5,538 bases of DNA. Origin: Bacteroidaceae bacterium. Lineage in GTDB: Bacteria > Bacteroidota > Bacteroidia > Bacteroidales > Bacteroidaceae. The notes under the pieces were generated by a model, which was given only the letters and a program-made list of their open reading frames with translations, was not told the origin of the DNA and made no database searches. The translations under genes and the position numbers were made by a program. Positions 5,108 through 5,538 of this stretch are shown piece by piece; positions within the stretch are counted from its first letter, which is position 1, and each line of letters opens with the position of its first letter. The DNA lies in assembly GCA_016284115.1 (NCBI GenBank), contig JAEEOD010000314.1:1-5538 (forward strand). The letters are read 5' to 3'.

Positions 5108-5441
5108 TTATAACCCGTTACGGCCTTTCTGATACAAGTAACTCTGCTTTCCAAGTTGAACTCCATTTTGGAAATGGCGATAATCAGTATCACCAGTTTC
5201 ACACTCTGCAACCTGTGGAATATCAGGTGCTTGCAGGTGAAACTGCACTGTCACTTCAGTTTCACTTTCGTCACTCTAGAAAATGCCGTAATTCGGTTTC
5301 ACCGGTTTCACCTCTCATAAATACAAGGGCTTCAATATCATAGTGGTGAAACCGCGGTTTCATTCCGGTTTCACCACAATCGCATAACGACCCCCTCTCT
5401 TTGGGTGGACAAAAGATAGGCTTTTGCGGAGTGATTAGAGC
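5108..5441 (-). pseudogene. Possible frameshifted relic of a repeat-containing protein
   Basis: Two abutting minus-strand frames look coding. The upstream frame (5441 down to 5271) ends RGETGETELRHFLE and stops at TGA; the next frame (5275 down to 5108) continues SDESETEV... and ends YQKGRNGL before TAA. One single-base indel near 5275 would join them. GETGETELRHF (5312-5280) and CETGDTDYRHF (5203-5171) are peptide repeats: of nine base differences over 33 bases, seven fall at third codon positions, as expected for sequence once under protein selection. I do not recognise a family, and no start codon with support is visible. It lies convergent to the archaemetzincin-like gene, and its end is 28 bp from that gene's stop. 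Confidence 0.35.
5343..5377. repeat. Perfect 12-bp inverted repeat built from the 9-mer
   Basis: GTGGTGAAACCG (5343-5354) and CGGTTTCACCAC (5366-5377) are exact reverse complements around an 11-nt spacer that itself holds another copy of the 9-mer. The left arm can therefore pair with either the spacer copy (16-bp palindrome 5347-5362) or the distal arm. No T-tract follows, so a terminator is unlikely. Confidence 0.65.
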
Positions 5442-5451
5442 CTAATCACTC
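5429..5451. repeat. Compact hairpin flanked by CTTTTGCG direct repeats
   Basis: GAGTGATTAG (5429-5438) and CTAATCACTC (5442-5451) pair perfectly over 10 bp around a 3-nt loop. CTTTTGCG occurs on both sides, at 5421-5428 and 5465-5472, each preceded by AGG. CAAAAG (5410-5415) also pairs with the left CTTTTG. There is no T-tract on either strand close to the stem, so it is a site or structural element rather than a clear terminator. Confidence 0.5.
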
Positions 5452-5538
5452 TTCAATCAGGCATCTTTTGCGTATTGAGGAATAGGGAGATGACATCCGT
5501 GGGAGGGTGAAACCGAAGTGCAACCGCGGTTTCACCTG

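Larger units (their letters stand above)
5194..5538. repeat. Array of C(G/A)GTTTCAC 9-mers in both orientations
   Basis: Plus-orientation copies lie at 5194, 5257 (both CAGTTTCAC), 5294, 5303, 5366 and 5527 (all CGGTTTCAC), and at 5355 with a final T. Minus-orientation copies lie at 5237 (CTG version), 5346, 5507, and at 5518 with one mismatch. Copies at 5294 and 5303 abut head to tail, and those at 5346 and 5355 form a perfect 16-bp palindrome, TGAAACCGCGGTTTCA (5347-5362). Spacing is irregular, so this is not a CRISPR array. The array continues beyond the right edge. It may be a protein-binding cluster, or part of it may come from the GET/ET codons of the minus-strand relic. Confidence 0.7.

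Noticed and set aside
5098..5343. 81-codon plus-strand ORF starting TTG
   Set aside because: No ATG, no ribosome binding site, low-information translation, and the minus strand explains the same bases better.
5194..5538. CRISPR array
   Set aside because: The 9-mers are too short, irregularly spaced and in both orientations, and no cas gene is present.

Overview
The window looks like a piece of a Bacteroidales chromosome, probably Prevotella/Segatella or a close relative. Two perfect copies of the Bacteroidetes -7 promoter element (TAnnTTTG) occur, one with a correctly spaced TTTG -33 element. Most genes lack a Shine-Dalgarno sequence. The gene families present (stand-alone LytTR regulator, kinase/formylglycine-generating-enzyme-like proteins, archaemetzincin-like lipoprotein or membrane protease) are common in that order. 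The genus is inferred, not shown.

Left part (1-2256, AT-rich, accessory in character). An FGE-sulfatase (SUMF1-fold) domain follows a membrane segment and has an open reading frame running off the left edge, so it is probably the C-terminal part of a larger protein. Nine bases later comes a HEFGH zinc metallopeptidase-like protein. Next is a short wrecked stretch (1661-1824) that still reads as the N-lobe start of a Hanks-type Ser/Thr kinase, with one in-frame stop and one frameshift. Then comes a 130-residue protein resembling the trypco2 (trypsin-co-occurring) domain. Kinase, FGE-like, protease and trypco modules are a recurring mix in bacterial conflict/signalling systems, so this half is best read as a partly decayed system of that kind.

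Middle (2257-2811, no confident gene). It holds a good intrinsic terminator, a perfect -7 promoter element followed by a hairpin, a doubtful 45-codon ORF carrying a nested inverted repeat, a second degraded copy of the kinase 5' end, and then a strong promoter for the next operon.

Right part (2812-5079, visibly higher GC, core-like). A tight operon encodes a LytTR DNA-binding protein, a short membrane-anchored penicillin-binding transpeptidase (overlapping it by 11 bp, with a strong ribosome binding site), and a membrane-anchored archaemetzincin-like metalloprotease. The set suggests a regulator governing envelope/peptidoglycan functions.

Right edge (5080-5538). No intact gene is seen. It holds an array of about eleven C(G/A)GTTTCAC 9-mers in both orientations, several palindromes, and on the minus strand what looks like a frameshifted relic of a repeat-containing protein.
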